In this document: one piece after another, positions 25,401 through 34,200 of the stretch
Layout: each line of letters opens with the position of its first letter
How positions within the stretch are numbered: the first letter of the stretch is position 1
From: Megamerina dolium
Lineage: Eukaryota; Arthropoda; Insecta; Diptera; Megamerinidae
DNA length: 64,000 bases
Reading direction: 5' to 3'
Assembly: GCA_963854835.1 (NCBI GenBank)
Contig: OY978527.1
Location: 31,286,547 to 31,350,546, forward strand
The notes under the pieces: model-generated
The model's input: only the letters and a program-made list of their open reading frames with translations
The model's database searches: none
What the model was told of the DNA's origin: nothing
Program-made: the position numbers and the translations under genes

Positions 25401-26280
25401 TTTGTTTCAGTTTGTCTATTTTCTGTATTAGTACTGCAATATTTGTCCCTTCAGTTTGATATACCAAGGGTCAACTGAGAGCGGATTACATTGGTCCCCG
25501 CGACAACTGTTGCTGGTGTGTATATGTGATCATTTCTTTGTCGTCGACTTCAAAAACAAAAATTTGGTTATTAGGATTCAGTGCTTTTACCAAAAGTGCA
25601 ATCTTCTATTTTTTCTAAACAACTTTTTTTATTTCTCTTCCATTCAATAGACGATTTCAATTCGCATAAGAATGTTGCAAACAAAAATGATGCCGAACAA
25701 CATGAAATATTAATGGGTTGTCATGCATATAATACTACTGCACCACAATTTCCACCAGGTCTTGACGTATTGAATACGTGTTTGAACCAGCTGAAATTAG
25801 TAACACGTCGTTATTCAAGAAAACAGATTAAATGGATCAATAACAGATTTCTGGGAAGTAAAACTCGTCAAGTTCCTGATATATATGCATTAAATACGAC
25901 TGATGTTAGCAAATGGGATAAGGAGGTATACAAAAGAGCCACCAACGTGATTGATTGTTATCTCCATGGGGTAGTGTGTGAAATGGCACCAATGCAAAGG
26001 CGAACACATCCTGCCGATGGACTCAGTGAAGAGGTATATAGTGGTGTCGTCAATTTATTACGTTTTTATTTTTTATCTTGGTCTAAATCCTGCTCATTTG
26101 TTAACTTTGTAGACAAGTAGCTACTGTACAACGTGTCAGCGTTATTTTGTTGGACAGTATCAATGGCAACTGCATTTAAAATCGAACAAGCACAAAAAAC
26201 GTAAAGAGGGCTTATGGAGAAAAGAACATTCGAAACAAGCGACAATGGAAGAAATAACACCGACAAATTCATGCAACTAA
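7459..26280 (+). CDS. TRIT1: tRNA dimethylallyltransferase (nine coding exons)
   Basis: The enzyme transfers a dimethylallyl group to N6 of A37 in tRNAs (MiaA/Mod5/TRIT1 family). Exons: 7459-7812, 10048-10185, 15793-15933, 16000-16124, 17281-17419, 19821-19933, 21609-21766, 25651-26033, 26113-26280. Phases join cleanly and give 572 codons, or 494 from the second ATG at 7693, which is closer to the usual family length. Visible motifs: P-loop GSTGTGKT and ISADSMQ (exon 1), [14 protein letters not shown] (exon 3), [10 protein letters not shown] (exon 6), IGFKEF (exon 7), [15 protein letters not shown] (exon 8), and a C-terminal zinc finger Cys-x2-Cys to His-x5-His (exon 9), typical of eukaryotic members. 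The 78-residue basic N-terminal extension could be a mitochondrial presequence, giving the known dual mitochondrial/cytosolic forms by start choice. The exon 1 donor (CAG then gtttgg) and exon 2 donor (gtatcc) are weak. Introns hold many transposons and one nested gene. Confidence 0.93.
8691..8945 (+). repeat. Possible solo LTR
   Basis: The stretch starts tgttccggga, is GC-richer than its surroundings, and has a TATA-like attataaatag at about 8817 followed by an A-rich leader. That is the layout of a BEL/Pao or similar LTR. I cannot see a partner LTR or a clean target duplication, so this is only a suggestion. Confidence 0.3.
9167..9319 (-). mobile_element. RTE-type LINE, 3' end fragment
   Basis: On the minus strand this matches the last ~150 bp of the RTE copies at 18705-19381 and 31712-32707, including the segment for the C-terminal region and the (aagt)n tail, seen here as acttacttacttac at about 9167-9180. 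It is 5' truncated, as usual for LINE copies. Confidence 0.75.
9355..9590 (-). mobile_element. tRNA-derived SINE, inverted copy
   Basis: Begins with an A-rich run and atatgtgggacttataag, then carries gaagggctctttggcc, attagaagggacctac and agcttttccatgg, shared with the copies at 46985-47217 and 50652-51010. Read on the minus strand, the tRNA-like head is missing, so this is the body and 3' tail only. It abuts a copy in the opposite orientation at 9590-9805. Confidence 0.75.
9590..9805 (+). mobile_element. tRNA-derived SINE, direct copy with alternative tail
   Basis: Shares the body of the SINE family (aaagtgatgtcacaa, then ttcaaatttaacac) but ends in ctggcctaagtgtgtcc, not in the gggacttataagtgcc tail of other copies. 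The same alternative end is present at 17565-17958. With the neighbouring inverted copy it makes a large inverted repeat. Confidence 0.7.
10522..11643 (+). mobile_element. PIF/Harbinger-type element with decayed MADF-like ORF, copy 1
   Basis: The terminal inverted repeat starts tgccgtggttatattacc, extends about 32 bp, and is mirrored at 11612-11643. TTA flanks it at 10519-10521 and 11644-11646. Inside, a frame beginning at about 10936 reads leucine-rich residues, then [18 protein letters not shown] and, after an in-frame stop, [20 protein letters not shown]. This is the pattern of a MADF DNA-binding domain (acidic/leucine start, LWD, Tyr-x-Asn-Arg), the type of accessory protein encoded beside the transposase in PIF/Harbinger elements. 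At least two stop codons break it. No transposase frame remains. It lies in TRIT1 intron 2. Confidence 0.78.
12158..12428. mobile_element. Small fold-back element with nested inverted repeats
   Basis: An 18-nt arm at 12158-12175 (tttttgagttttattttt) is exactly mirrored at 12411-12428, and an inner 13-nt arm gaaacttaacgta at 12297-12309 is mirrored at 12395-12407. No coding capacity. The layout is that of a MITE, but I see no second copy in the window and no certain target duplication. Confidence 0.5.
12429..13235. other. AT-rich intronic sequence, nothing assigned
   Basis: Part of TRIT1 intron 2, lying downstream of the nested minus-strand gene, so its 3' end and poly(A) site may fall here. 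A tatgtgtgg-free, T-rich sequence with short frames (13050-13280) that I consider non-coding. Confidence 0.4.
13236..13829 (-). CDS. Unrecognised multi-pass membrane protein, intronless, nested in TRIT1
   Basis: A 197-codon uninterrupted frame on the strand opposite TRIT1, inside its second intron. The protein is strongly hydrophobic, with likely membrane segments at about residues 3-22, 28-50, 86-110, 124-142, 144-160 and 174-193, separated by short acidic loops (ADESEEAEC near 52, DENDDSATE near 113). Gly and Ala are frequent inside the segments. There is no signal peptide separate from the first segment. The codon pattern, length and clean single start at 13829 make it a convincing gene. 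I do not recognise the family, so no function is claimed. Lack of introns may mean a retrocopy or simply a small nested gene. It is probably transcribed independently from the host gene. Confidence 0.75.
   Translation of the reverse strand: MQVAIVFNGLLVGASGYAMYCISPQEYPYAFTACAYGFCHGLLGLWNVITADESEEAECAKSAQISSGIMEIIPLPLTNIDLYLHSSQSSSLALGHGLFIIPLAFDLVMKLFFDENDDSATETLKDLTIMGNVVSTTFIAVNESNALYGAIAATAFLTKYGSRVLDYFFEGTESNATLFGHAVLCILVAQAVGSSAE
13830..14460. other. Upstream region of the nested gene; no separate gene
   Basis: Contains the presumed 5' region of the minus-strand nested gene. Frames at 13820-14125 (-) and 14238-14597 (+) run into neighbouring features and show no domain; I treat them as chance ORFs. 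Confidence 0.4.
14461..15640 (+). mobile_element. Short PIF/Harbinger transposon with 3-bp TAG duplication
   Basis: The left terminus tgcccctattgcggttcac (14461-14479) is mirrored exactly at 15622-15640. After a less similar spacer, agtttggtcg at 14490-14499 is also mirrored near 15599. TAG flanks both ends (14458-14460 and 15641-15643). The element is 1,180 bp and encodes only the N-terminal part of a HARBI1-like transposase. Subterminal ggtattgtgg boxes near 14542 and 15520 are also inverted. It is an internal deletion derivative sitting in TRIT1 intron 2, in the same orientation as the gene. Confidence 0.85.
14684..15130 (+). pseudogene. HARBI1-like transposase, N-terminal part, two exons
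   Basis: Exon 1 is 14684-14802. A 51-nt intron (gtataa to tatag) is followed by exon 2 at 14854-15130; the phases join and leave an open frame of 131 codons. After an acidic start comes [12 protein letters not shown], then [17 protein letters not shown] and a helix-turn-helix-like segment [16 protein letters not shown], which is the normal N-terminal order in PIF/Harbinger transposases. The DDE catalytic half is absent, so it cannot transpose itself. The intact frame and splice sites suggest the deletion is young, or that the short protein is kept as a DNA-binding product; the first is the simpler reading. Confidence 0.75.
16336..16930 (-). repeat. Inverted copy of the 300-bp-unit element terminus
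   Basis: Contains ttaacgatgtccgtctgtcc at 16359, an atttggcatga box, the gtatgggcgtggc-type box inverted, and then the gggagct and agaagtgggcgtggc boxes inverted near 16745. It is the reverse complement of the end of the element at 1-1650, with one internal unit. It lies in TRIT1 intron 4, between the exons ending at 16124 and starting at 17281. Confidence 0.65.
17565..17958 (+). mobile_element. tRNA-derived SINE, near full-length, alternative tail
   Basis: A tRNA-like head with B-box gggttcaatcaccgg near 17619 is followed by the shared SINE body (atatcgaaacgattttt, cgaacggtacccacc, ccggctaatataag, gtccaaatttaacacgc). The end is ctggcctaagtgtgtcc, then gcagccac and three taacc units. The A-box region is damaged. 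It lies just 3' of TRIT1 exon 5. The tail matches the minus-strand fragment at 44216-44302. Confidence 0.75.
18314..19518. mobile_element. TIR element (cctagacagacggcagc family), copy 1, split by an RTE insertion
   Basis: Ends are cctagacagacggcagcc (18314) and ggctgccgtctgtctagg (19501-19518). Internal sequence matches the smaller copy at 21923-22413, including ggctgattgctgttttatta and, near the right end, aattaactc boxes that are repeated and inverted. Without the 677-bp RTE insertion at 18705-19381 it would be about 520 bp. No coding capacity of its own. I could not fix a target duplication, so the superfamily is open. Confidence 0.75.
18705..19381 (+). mobile_element. RTE-type LINE, 3' part, nested insertion
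   Basis: The frame at 18807-19340 encodes the C-terminal region of an RTE-clade reverse transcriptase: [16 protein letters not shown], then [10 protein letters not shown] and [10 protein letters not shown], motifs shared by these LINEs. The copy ends in ataagtaagtaagtaag. It is 5' truncated and inserted into the TIR element at 18314-19518. The hexamer gttgcc is present on both sides (18699-18704 and 19382-19387) and only once in the related empty site near 22270, so it is the target-site duplication. Confidence 0.85.
19519..19820. other. TRIT1 intron sequence, nothing assigned
   Basis: AT-rich intron leading to the acceptor at 19820. Contains a short tatatata patch near 19740. Confidence 0.5.
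19934..21608. other. TRIT1 intron sequence, nothing assigned
   Basis: I see no transposon termini or convincing coding frame. Frames at 20348-20545 (-) and 20781-20969 (+) show no domain. Ends at the acceptor tgaacag before 21609. Confidence 0.45.
21923..22413. mobile_element. TIR element (cctagacagacggcagc family), copy 2
   Basis: Ends cctagatagacggcagc and gctgccgtctgtctagg. The interior matches copy 1 at 18314-19518 but lacks the RTE insertion, so it serves as the empty-site reference (ttttcagcagtgttgctatcg near 22263). 491 bp, no coding capacity. Lies in TRIT1 intron 7. Confidence 0.75.
22457..23465 (+). mobile_element. PIF/Harbinger-type element with MADF-like ORF, copy 2, 3' truncated
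   Basis: Starts tgccgtggttatattacc with TAA before it (22454-22456). It follows copy 1 (10522-11643) through the MADF-like segment to about 23465, where similarity stops; the right terminus is missing. A SINE interrupts it at 22917-23161. The MADF-like frame is broken by stops and by the SINE. Confidence 0.75.
22917..23161 (-). mobile_element. tRNA-derived SINE inserted in a Harbinger-type element
   Basis: On the minus strand it starts with a tRNA-like head: A-box tggcgcagtggttag and B-box gtgggttcaatctcc, typical RNA polymerase III internal promoter elements. It then has a shortened body and the tail ending ggcactttaag-like plus atatt. The heptamer cttatta is present on both sides (22910-22916 and 23162-23168) and only once in the uninterrupted copy near 10970, which proves insertion. 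Confidence 0.85.
23650..23955 (+). mobile_element. tRNA-derived SINE, direct copy, head truncated
   Basis: Begins near the B-box remnant (tcctcggctgaagc) and continues with cgaacggtacccacc, ttccatggaaaagc, gaaccggctaaaataag and the tail agcccttcgggacttcaagt followed by gccacatatttatttatta. This is the tail opposite in type to the copy at 17565-17958. Confidence 0.75.
24338..25147 (-). mobile_element. PIF/Harbinger-type element with MADF-like ORF, copy 3, inverted
   Basis: Termini tgccgtggttatattacc (24338) and ggtaatataaccacggca (to 25147), each flanked by TTA (24335-24337 and 25148-25150). Internally it is the reverse complement of copy 1 with a shorter non-coding part (810 bp). Read on the minus strand, the MADF-like frame keeps a Gln-rich stretch and [20 protein letters not shown], but it has a stop after GKS. 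Lies in TRIT1 intron 7. Confidence 0.8.
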
Positions 26281-26789
26281 TTGTTTAATTAATAAAATCG
26301 TACAAGATCCCATCTATAATACGATATCATATCGTATTGACGATTGATAATTGCAATTAATAAGCCGAGCTTATTTGTTGTATGAAATCTAAGTAATTAT
26401 TAAACATGTTCCATATTATTGTAAGTTTTTCTACGTCTATTTCGTTTTTCCACTGATTTTGTTGCAAAGCTGCAATCGAATTCCAATCCAAACCAAATAT
26501 ACAATACAATATGAAAATCTGTGTTTTGACTATTCGAATAATAATAACGACCCGATTAAGGTTCGTTAACTTTACGACCTCTTTTTGAAGATAACGCGTG
26601 TGGAGTTGTCCTACAGAAATTCGAAAATTAGTCATTGCTACAAATATCCATGATAATTGAAATAAGGAACATTCTATTCGACTATAAAATGTTTTATTTT
26701 CTACAAGAAGCCTCGAAAGATTTGTCTGAAAATTTGGATGCATTCGAATCGGGTCTTCCTTATTTCAACATTCAGGATTTATGTTGCTC
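26281..26789. other. TRIT1 3' flank
   Basis: Follows the TRIT1 stop codon. aattaataaaatcg near 26286 may be its poly(A) signal. A minus-strand frame at 26357-26743 has no recognisable domain. Confidence 0.4.
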
Positions 26790-27109
26790 TAAAACCAGTT
26801 GAGCAAACTCAGATAGCCCACTCAAGTAAGAGACAAAATATTGATGCAACACAATTCTTCTCTGCAATCCCAAACAAGAATCAAACCAATTCATACGCTA
26901 GCGTGTTAAAACAAAACCCACACCAACAAAGCAATGTAAATAATGAGCAGAAACACTCACTGCCCACCCAACAGGCAAGTACCCTTGAACATTTGCTTCA
27001 AACATTGATTCAGAATATGAACCAATTCATGAACTCAATGCAAACAATGATGCAAGAAATGATGAAAAATCAATCGATGTTACTCCAAACATTGCTATCC
27101 AGACCATGA
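26790..27109 (+). pseudogene. Jockey ORF1, C-terminal end
   Basis: The frame ends at TGA 27107-27109. It encodes a Gln/Asn/Met-rich tail (NQTNSYASVLKQNPHQQ, then MQTMMQEMMKNQSMLLQTL), as in gag-like ORF1 proteins of these LINEs. The zinc-knuckle region and the N-terminus are missing. The stop overlaps the ORF2 start in the tetramer ATGA at 27106-27109. Confidence 0.65.
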
Positions 27110-28419
27110 GTTGTCTCAAGATATGCCACTGGAACGCCAACGGCTTAAGCCAGCGCCGTTTGGAGCTAATTCAATTCCTTGAATCCAGCCAAATCGACAT
27201 AATGATGATATCTGAGACCCATTTCACTGACAAAAATTGCTACCAAATACCATATTACAAACTGTACACCACAAATCATCCGCATGGTAAGGCACGCGGA
27301 GGAACTGCCATATTGATAAAAAGCAGAATAAAACATCATGTTCTTGAAGATTTTAGTAGCGTCTACTTGCAAGCAACATCTATATGTCTGGAAGAATACA
27401 TCTCTAAGCTAGTAATATCTGCGATATACTGTCCCCCAAGATACAGTATTACCGAACAGCAATATAAAGAATTTTTCTCAACTCTTGGTAGCAAATTCTT
27501 GGTTGCAGGCGATTTCAACGCCAAACACACTCACTGGGGCTCCCGATTAATAACTCCAAAAGGCAAAAGACTATGTTCAATCATCACTAACCACGGCTAC
27601 GATGTTATTTCAAATGGTCAACCGACATATTGGCCGACGGACAAGAGGAAAATACCCGATCTCATAGACTTTGGAGTCGCCAAAGGTTTGCAGATGGAAA
27701 ATATCTCCACAGAGTGTAATTATGATCTATCATCTGACCACTCACCCACGGTAATATCTATAAAATCACCAAGCCCCCAAAGCAATTGCGTTAGAAAGAA
27801 AATAGACTGGTTAAAATTCAAGAAATATATAAATTCCCATCTTCCTCTGAGTACTGTATTAAGAAATGGACACGATGTAGACTCAGCACTCGAAAAATTC
27901 AACCAGCTGCTCTCATTAGCTCTCAGCTCGGCCACCTGCACAAAGGTATGCAAGCAATCAAACTATAGCCCATACACACCAGCCGATATTGAATTGCTAG
28001 TAAGACAGAAAAGAAGACTCCGAAGACAATGGCAAGAATTCAGATCACCGAATCTGAAAACACAGCTACAGCACTGCACTCGAAAGTTAAAGCAAGCTTT
28101 AAAAAATAAAAACAACAAAGAGTTAGAAGAGCACATAGCGAAATTAACACCTGGTGAAGCGTCAGACTACTCTTTGTGGAAATCAGCAAAAAAATCAAAT
28201 CGGCCAATTCTCACTGATTCCCCCATCCGTTTGAGTGACGGTAATTGGGCTAGAAGCAACTGTGAGAAGGGTTTGGCTTTTGCAAACCACCTAAAAAGTG
28301 TGTTTACACCCAATCCACCCTCTTCACAGTCCTCATTACCAATATTAACTTCTCAACCTTGCTCAATAACGCTCAAAATTAAAAAAAGGACATATTCAAA
28401 GCAATTTATAAAGATTTAA
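27106..28419 (+). pseudogene. Jockey ORF2, endonuclease and linker part (before frameshift)
   Basis: An apurinic-type endonuclease with a complete set of visible motifs: HWNANGL (residue ~8), SETHF (~36), YCPPRYS (~109), AGDFNAKHTHWG (~135), a D-rich region and SDHSP (~209). After residue 300 comes a basic coiled region (KRRLRRQWQEF). The frame is lost in the A-run at about 28380-28387, which has two more A residues than the inverted copy, and ends at 28419. The reverse transcriptase continues in another frame (28461-29753). Confidence 0.85.
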
Positions 28420-29753
28420 ACCCAAAAAAATCACCTGGTCCAGATAAAATTACCGGTAAAATGATAAAAGAGCTACCTCCGGCTTCAGTAATTCATCTGA
28501 TGCACATTTTCAATGCTATCCTTCGTATTAAACACTATCCCAAATGCTGGAAAACTTCAAAAATTATTATGATAGCAAAACCAGGAAAAGACCCTACAAA
28601 AGTTGCATCGTACAGACCTATCAGCCTCCTGCCTCTACTCTCTAAAGTATTCGAAAAGCTACTTGTCATGAATATAACTCCATTTATTAATCTCAACCAA
28701 CTGATTCCTCAACATCAGTTTGGATTTAGAAAACAGCACGGCACAATAGAACAAGTCCACCGCATTGTAACTCTGATAAGGAACACTTTTGAAGAAAAAA
28801 AGTATTGCTCAGCTGTCTTTCTTGATATCACTCAAGCTTTCGATAAAGTATGGCACGATGGCCTTATTTACAAACTCAAACTATTACTGCCTGCAAATGT
28901 CTCCTCATTGCTTAGTAGCTACCTCACGAAAAGACAATTTCTCGTACATCACAAGGATTACACAACAAATCCATTGGATATTCACGCTGGCGTTCCTCAA
29001 GGAAGCGTTTTGGGTCCCTTACTGTATCTCTTATACACTTCAGATATGCCCAACAATAACTATACATTCATATCGACCTTTGCTGATGATACGGCAATAT
29101 TGTGCTCTCGCTCTAACCCCATAGAAGCTACTAAACTCCTGCAGACTCATGTCGATTCTCTCGAAATCTGGCTAGCAAAATGGCGTATAAAAGTCAATGA
29201 ATCAAAGAGCGTACATGTAACCTTCACGCTAAGGCTAGATACATGTCCCCCACTTAAAATTAATGGCCAATCAGTTCCACAATGTTCCTCAACAAAGTAT
29301 TTGGGTATTCACCTCGACAGAAGGCTGACATGGAAAAATCACATAGAGGTAAAGAAAACTCAGATCAAGCTTAAAATGAATCAGTTATGGTGGCTGTTAC
29401 ACAAAAGATCAAAGTTGAATCTTGAATACAAAGTGCTATTATATAAAGCAATCCTGAAACCAATCTGGACTTATGGTATTCAGTTTTGGGGCACCGCATC
29501 TCCCTCTAATATCGAAAAATTGCAGCGAATACAATCAAAGTGTCTGCGAATTATTGTAAACGCGCCTTGGTATATGAGGAACGTTAACATCCATCGAGAT
29601 TTAAATGTATCCACAATTTCTGAGGAAGTTGCAATGTCCTGCAGAAGCTACATTCAAAAATTACACAATCATCCGAATCCCCTTGCTAGGCAATTGTTGC
29701 TGAGCAAGGGGCATCGTCGATTAAAAAGAAAAGACACACTGAATATGCTGTAA
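28388..29753 (+). pseudogene. Jockey ORF2, reverse transcriptase part (after frameshift)
   Basis: From about 28388 the downstream frame reads the start of the RT domain, with KSPGPDKI at 28430. Then come KPGKDP and YRPISLLPLLSK (RT motif 1), QHQFGFRKQHGT (motif 2), VFLDITQAFDKVWHDGL (motif A), GVPQGSVLGPLLYLLY (motif B) and FADDTAIL (motif C, the catalytic aspartates). It ends with a Jockey-type tail (YLGIHLDRRLTWK, then PIWTYGIQFWG and NAPWYMRN). The catalytic residues are intact; only the upstream indel separates this part from the endonuclease. Confidence 0.88.
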
Positions 29754-30015
29754 AATTGCTACATCTCGCGACTCACCAAATTGTGATGGAACGTAGGGGA
29801 TATCACATAGTTTTATTTAGTTTGTAAGATTTGAATACTTATTGTTAGTTTCTTGTATTTAAGAAAGATTCAATAAAAAAAAAAAATAAGCTAACAAAAA
29901 AAAAAAAAAAAAAAAGGATTTATTGACACACACTCGTAAAAATTTTTTTTTCTTTGCATCACTTGTACCCGTTTTAATTACAACTTAAGAAAGAAGCATC
30001 ACTTTTTGTTTGTTC

Positions 30016-30620
30016 AGGTCCCTTACTCGAACTCAACGAAATATCTTGGAATCATGTAAAAAATAATATATAAGTATTTTCAGGCTCATGGATAGAAAAT
30101 CAGCACTATCCATTTATAATAAAATTGTTATATACAACCAAGTTCTAAAGCCTGTGTGGACATATGGAGTACAACTATGGGGTTGTGCCAGTCAGAAGCA
30201 TATTGAAACAATCCAAAGATTCCAAAACAAAGTCCTGAGGAGAATCGTTAATGCCCCTTGGTATATCCGTAACACTGATCTTCACCGCGATTTAGATGTT
30301 GATTCAGTTCACACAACAATAACAAAATTCACCAAAGCCCATAAAGAGCCAAAGCAAATAAAGCAACAAAACTTGCAAACACAAACATGGTCCGAAGACT
30401 TAAACGAACGAAGCCACGTGGTCTTACCTTGCGATGACCAAATTTCTGATATACGAAGAGTAGCAGAGAATCTTTTGAAATATGTATATATTACCTGAAT
30501 TAATTTGCTCGTTTGTTATATGTACTAGCTCCAGTTCAAATAACGTATTTTGTTGATTAGTTAATTTAATTGTACAAGTATATTATTTATTTAATAAAAT
30601 ATCGTTATATAAAAAAAAAC
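30016..30620 (+). mobile_element. Second Jockey-type LINE, 3' end
   Basis: Starts in the segment NSTKYLGI and, after a gap, has YNQVLKPVWTYGVQLWGCAS and NAPWYIRNTDLHRDLDV (30088-30498), the same C-terminal region as the copy upstream but clearly a different family. A short A-run at 30611-30620 ends it. Confidence 0.75.
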
Positions 30621-30982
30621 TTTTATTTCATATTTCAACAGGAAATATTTTTGCCATCGTACAGAAATTCGAATTAAAATGTATATAGAATTCGGGACAT
30701 TTTTGTAATTTTGTAATTCTTGCGTCAGTCACCGAAAGAGCGGATAATTTATAGTCTTTGGTAAGTTTAAGTAATTTCACGAAATCCAATTAGACTTTTA
30801 GACTTTTACGAAATCCAGACATTATTTGTGCGGGTCTATAAAATGACTGCTTTCGCATTACTTCAGTTTTACTATTTTTGTCCATAGGAGAGTAGGGGTC
30901 CTGTAGCGATCACTCCCCTCTTTTTATTGGGTTTCGTTATCATCCGGTTATACCCATGATCTGTATGATAGGTTCTCCGGTT
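30621..30982. other. No recognised feature
   Basis: AT-rich; no convincing frame or terminal repeat. Confidence 0.4.
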
Positions 30983-31112
30983 ACAACCTGGCAGCACTTA
31001 GAATTTCTGACTAGCGTCAGCTAGCGAAAAACGGAGATGGCTTGCGAAGTATGCTATATTCGGTCTAAATCGATTTTCGGTTGTAATGGTCACATAAGTA
31101 AGCAAGTAAGTA
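30983..31112 (+). mobile_element. RTE-type LINE, 3' end fragment
   Basis: Matches the last 130 bp of the copy at 18705-19381 (cagctagcgaa, then gagatggct, tcggtctaaatcgattttcg, cacataagtaag) and ends in the (aagt)n tail with one c variant. Confidence 0.75.
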
Positions 31113-31274
31113 AAAATAACTCGATAAAACACCCAACAACTGGTGCAGTTGCACAACACATTTCCCTTGGGAAATGCTTATGTATATCGATGATGTAACT
31201 ACATATTGCACTGTGCGGTTGTTAGTAGAATTCAGCAGATGGAAATTTAACACGGGATTTCCGTCTGTTGTTAT

Positions 31275-34200
31275 AAAATTTTTTTTTTTTTTTCAAATAC
31301 TAATATTGAATCTTTCTATTCGGAGAAACTCACAATAAGTATTCAAATCTTAAAAATTAACTTAAATTTATGTGATATTCCCTATGTTCCATCACAATTT
31401 CTTAGGTCGCGAGGTTTAGCAATTTCACAGCGTATTCAATGTGTCTTTTCTTAATTGTCGATGGCCTGTGCTCAGCAACAATTGCCTAGCAAGAGGATTC
31501 GAACTTTTTCAGAAATTGTGGGTACATTCAAATCTCGATGGATGTTAACGTTCCTCATATACCAAGGCGCGTTTACAATAGTTCACAGGCACTTGGATTG
31601 TGTTCACTTCAATTTTTTTATATTTGAGGGAGATGCGGTGTCCCATAACTGAATACCATGAGTCCAGGTTGGCTTCAGGATTGCTTTATATAATAACACT
31701 TTGTATTCGAGATGTTGTGCAGTGAAAATTGGGAAGGACCTCTGCACCGTTTAATACCGAACGGGGTTTCAGACAAGGTGATTCGTTATCGTGCGACTTC
31801 TTCAATCTTATAATGGAGAAAATAGTACGAGCTGCTAATCTACGACATAATGGCACTATCTTCAACAAAAGTGTCATGCTGTAGCGTATGCCGACGATAT
31901 TGACATAATCGGCATGAACACGCGAGCAGTCAGTGCAGCATTCTCAGAGTTGGAAAGAGAGTCGCGACGGATGGGTCCCACGGTGAACGAGGGCAAGACG
32001 AAGTATCTAGTGTCAACAAACAAAGAGTCCCAGCGTCTTGAACAGCACGTCACTGTTGACAACTACGCTTTTGAAGTAGTAAGGGACTTTGTCTATCTTG
32101 GAACCAGCATTAACAGCAGTAATGACGTCAGATTGGAGATCATGCGTAGGATAACTCTTGCTAACAGGTGTTACTTTGGGCTGAGTAAGCAATTGAGAAG
32201 TCGAGCCCTCTCTCGAAGAACGAAAACTACACTCTACAAGTCTCTCATCATGCCTGTCCTAACATATGGCTCTGAAGCCTAGACAATTTTCACCTCGGAT
32301 GAGCGAATGCTTGGAGTTTTCGAGAGAAAAGTCCTACGCAAGATCTTTGGACCTATTTGCGTCGGTGGCGATTACCGAATAAGGTACAACCATGAGCTAT
32401 ACGAGCTGTATGCCGATATTGACATAGTAAAGCGCATCAAAATCCAGCGGCTGCGCTGGCTAGGTCATGTCGAGCGAATGGAAGAACACGCTCCAGCTAA
32501 GAAGGTGTTATATTCGGAACCCGCTGGAGGACGACGCAGAAGAGGAAGACCAAACCTCCGGTGGAAAGACCAAGTACTGGAGAACCTGACGGCGCTTGGA
32601 ATTTCTAACTGGCGCTAGCTAACGAAGAACAGAGATGGCTGGCGAAGCATATTATTTTCGGTCTAAATCGATATTCGGTTGTTATGGCCACATAAGTAAG
32701 TAAGTAAGTATTCGAGATTCAACTTTGAGCTTTTGTGTAACAGCCACCATAATTGATTAATTTTAAGCTTGATCTGAGTTTTTTTGATCTCTTGATTGTT
32801 CCAGACCATCCTTCTGCCGAGGTGAATACCCAAGTACTTTGTTGAGGAACATTGTGGAACTGATTGGCCATTTATTTTAAGTGGGGGACATGTGTCTAGC
32901 CTTAGTGTGAATGTTGCATGTACGCAATGAGACATTTGCAGGTAGTAATAGTTTGAGTTTGTAAATAAGGCCATCGTCCCATACTTTATCGAAAGCTTGA
33001 GTGATATCAAGAAAGACAGGTGAGTAATACTTTTTTTCTTCAAAAGTGTTCCTTATCCTTATACTTAATGCGATGAACTCGCTCTGTTATGCCGTGCTGT
33101 TTTCTAAATCCAAACTGATGTTGGGGAATCAGTTGGTTGAGATTAATAAATGGAGTTATATTCATGACAAGTAGCTTTTCGTATACTTTAGAGAGTAGAG
33201 ACAGGAGGTTGATAGGTCTGTACGATTCAACTTTTGTAGGGTCATTTCCTGGTTTTGCTATCATAATAATTTTTGAAGTTTTCCAGTATTTGGGATAGTG
33301 TTTAATACGAAGGATAACATTGAAAATGTGCATGAGATGAATTATTGAAGCTGGAGGTAGCTCTTTTATAATTTTTCCAGTAATTTTATCTGGACCAGGT
33401 GATTTTTTTGAGTTTAAATCTTTGTAAATTGCTTGAAATATGTCCTTTTTAATTTTGAGCGTTATTGAGCAAGGTTGAAAAGTTAATTTTGGTAGTGAGG
33501 ACTGTGTAGAGGGTGGATTGGGTGTAAACACACTTTTTAAGTAGTTTGCAAAAGCCAAACTCTTCACACAGTTACTTCTACTTCTACTGATACTTTACAG
33601 TTATCAGTGAGAATTGGCCGATTTGAGTCTGACGCTTCACCAGGTGTTATTTGGCTATGTGATCTTCCAACTCTGTGGTGTTGTTGTCTTTTAGGGCTTG
33701 CTTTAGCTTTCGCGTGCAGTGCTGTAGCTGTGTTTTCAGATTCGGTGACCTGAATTTCCTTCCATTGCCTTCGGAGTCTTCTTTTCTGTCTTACTAGCAA
33801 TTCAATATCGGCTGATGTGTGTGGTCGTAGACGTGGTTAGTAATGATTGAGCATAGTCTTCTGCCTTTTGGAGTTATTAAGCGGGAGCCCTAGTGAGTGC
33901 GTTTGGCGTTGAATTCGCCTGCAACCAAGAATTTGTTACCAAGAGTTGAGAAAAATTCTTTATATTGCTGTTCGGTAATACTGTATCTTGAGCGACAGAA
34001 TATCGCAGATATTACTAGCTTGGAGATGATTTGTGGTGTACAGTTGGTAATGTGGTATTCGGTAGCAATTTTTGTCAGTGAAATGGGTCTCAGATATCAT
34101 CATTATGTCGATCTGGTTGGATTCAAGGAATTGAATTAACTCCAAACGGTGCTGGCTTAAGCTGTTGGCATTCCAGTGGCATATCTTGAGACGACTCATG

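Larger units (their letters stand above)
26790..29925 (+). mobile_element. Jockey-clade non-LTR retrotransposon, 5' truncated
   Basis: Contains the end of ORF1, ORF2 (endonuclease plus reverse transcriptase, with one frameshift), a short 3' UTR with a caataaa signal near 29871 and an A-rich tail to about 29918. The left limit is set by similarity to the inverted copy that ends near 34470. It lies directly downstream of TRIT1 in the same orientation. A target duplication is not evident because the 5' end is unclear. Confidence 0.85.
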
